6,597 bases of DNA, taken from JAWVZH01 sp033722295 (GTDB lineage: Bacteria; Bacteroidota; Bacteroidia; Chitinophagales; Saprospiraceae). The DNA lies in assembly GCA_033722295.1 (NCBI GenBank), contig JAWVZH010000151.1, positions 1 to 6,597 of the forward strand. The letters run 5' to 3'. How positions within the stretch are numbered: the first letter of the stretch is position 1; each line of letters starts with the position of its first letter. The notes beneath the pieces are model-generated. The model saw nothing but the letters and a program-made list of their open reading frames with translations. It had not been told where the DNA came from and did not search any database. The translations under genes were made by a program, and so were the position numbers. Positions 6,435 to 6,597 of this stretch are shown piece after piece.

Positions 6435-6597
6435 AGCTGTGGATTTCGTAATTGTCAACTCTTGTCAAAGTTCAACTCAAGATATACTTGCCTTAGTGAC
6501 ACATCTTGACCATGTTCTTTCATGAATAAATATCTTAGAATTTGATCAACTCTTCTTCAATGAGCAGGCTATTATCTCTTGAAATTCAAGGATAAAA
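6435..6597. other. Upstream region of the monooxygenase gene
   Basis: No gene is supported here. On the minus strand, which should hold the monooxygenase promoter, I find no full TTG-N19-TAnnTTTG match; GAACTTTG near 6470-6477 is a one-mismatch -7 without a partner. A near-palindrome CTTGAA-A-TTCAAG sits at 6578-6590 and TTGATCAA at 6542-6549; both are short enough to be chance. A minus-strand frame ends in TGA near 6545 and could be the last residues of a gene beyond the right edge, but too little is visible to call it. Confidence 0.4.

Noticed and set aside
6455..6523. A 22-residue minus-strand ORF starting at ATG 6523, upstream of the monooxygenase
   Set aside because: It is short, has no ribosome site or recognisable feature, and overlaps the alternative TTG start of the monooxygenase; likely chance.
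6578..6590. Near-palindrome CTTGAA-A-TTCAAG as an operator
   Set aside because: A single short copy with a one-base centre, at the window edge and not placed relative to any clear promoter; expected by chance often enough.

Overview
The window most likely comes from a member of the Bacteroidota, possibly a marine Saprospiria-like lineage (the finer placement is a guess). Three things point there. One protein ends in a type IX secretion (T9SS) C-terminal sorting domain. The one clear promoter has the Bacteroidota form TTG-N19-TAnnTTTG. Shine-Dalgarno sequences are mostly absent. Base composition looks moderate, and no tRNA, rRNA, CRISPR array, insertion sequence or other mobile element was seen.

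Layout: (1) The left third (1-2093, minus strand) is an FtsK/SpoIIIE DNA translocase: four membrane helices, a long acidic linker and most of the motor. Its C-terminus runs off the left edge. (2) A 174-base AT-rich divergent intergenic region carries a well-formed promoter for the plus-strand gene. (3) Positions 2268-3386 (plus) encode a saccharopine dehydrogenase/reductase-family protein. It ends only two bases from the oppositely directed gene on its right. (4) Positions 3389-6434 (minus) hold a compact four-gene run, read right to left: a secreted cytochrome c/copper monooxygenase fusion with a T9SS tail, a two-CBS-domain protein, a small four-helix membrane protein that overlaps the CBS gene, and a membrane-anchored coiled-coil protein.

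The most notable gene is the secreted monooxygenase. One polypeptide combines a CxxCH heme site with all the copper ligands expected of the peptidylglycine alpha-hydroxylating monooxygenase (PHM)/dopamine beta-monooxygenase family. Two of the three residues that hold the peptide carboxylate in PHM appear to be replaced. This suggests a cell-surface oxygenase fed electrons by its own cytochrome and acting on something other than a glycine-extended peptide. The second notable point is the small membrane protein. Its reading frame is open back to an overlap with the CBS gene, but where ATGA would be expected it has ATAA, so it has no ordinary start codon at its natural beginning. Three of the four genes in this run lack an ATG start.

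The four minus-strand genes could be one transcription unit from their spacing (50-base gap, 4-base overlap, 51-base gap), but nothing in the sequences ties the CBS, membrane and coiled-coil proteins to the monooxygenase function.
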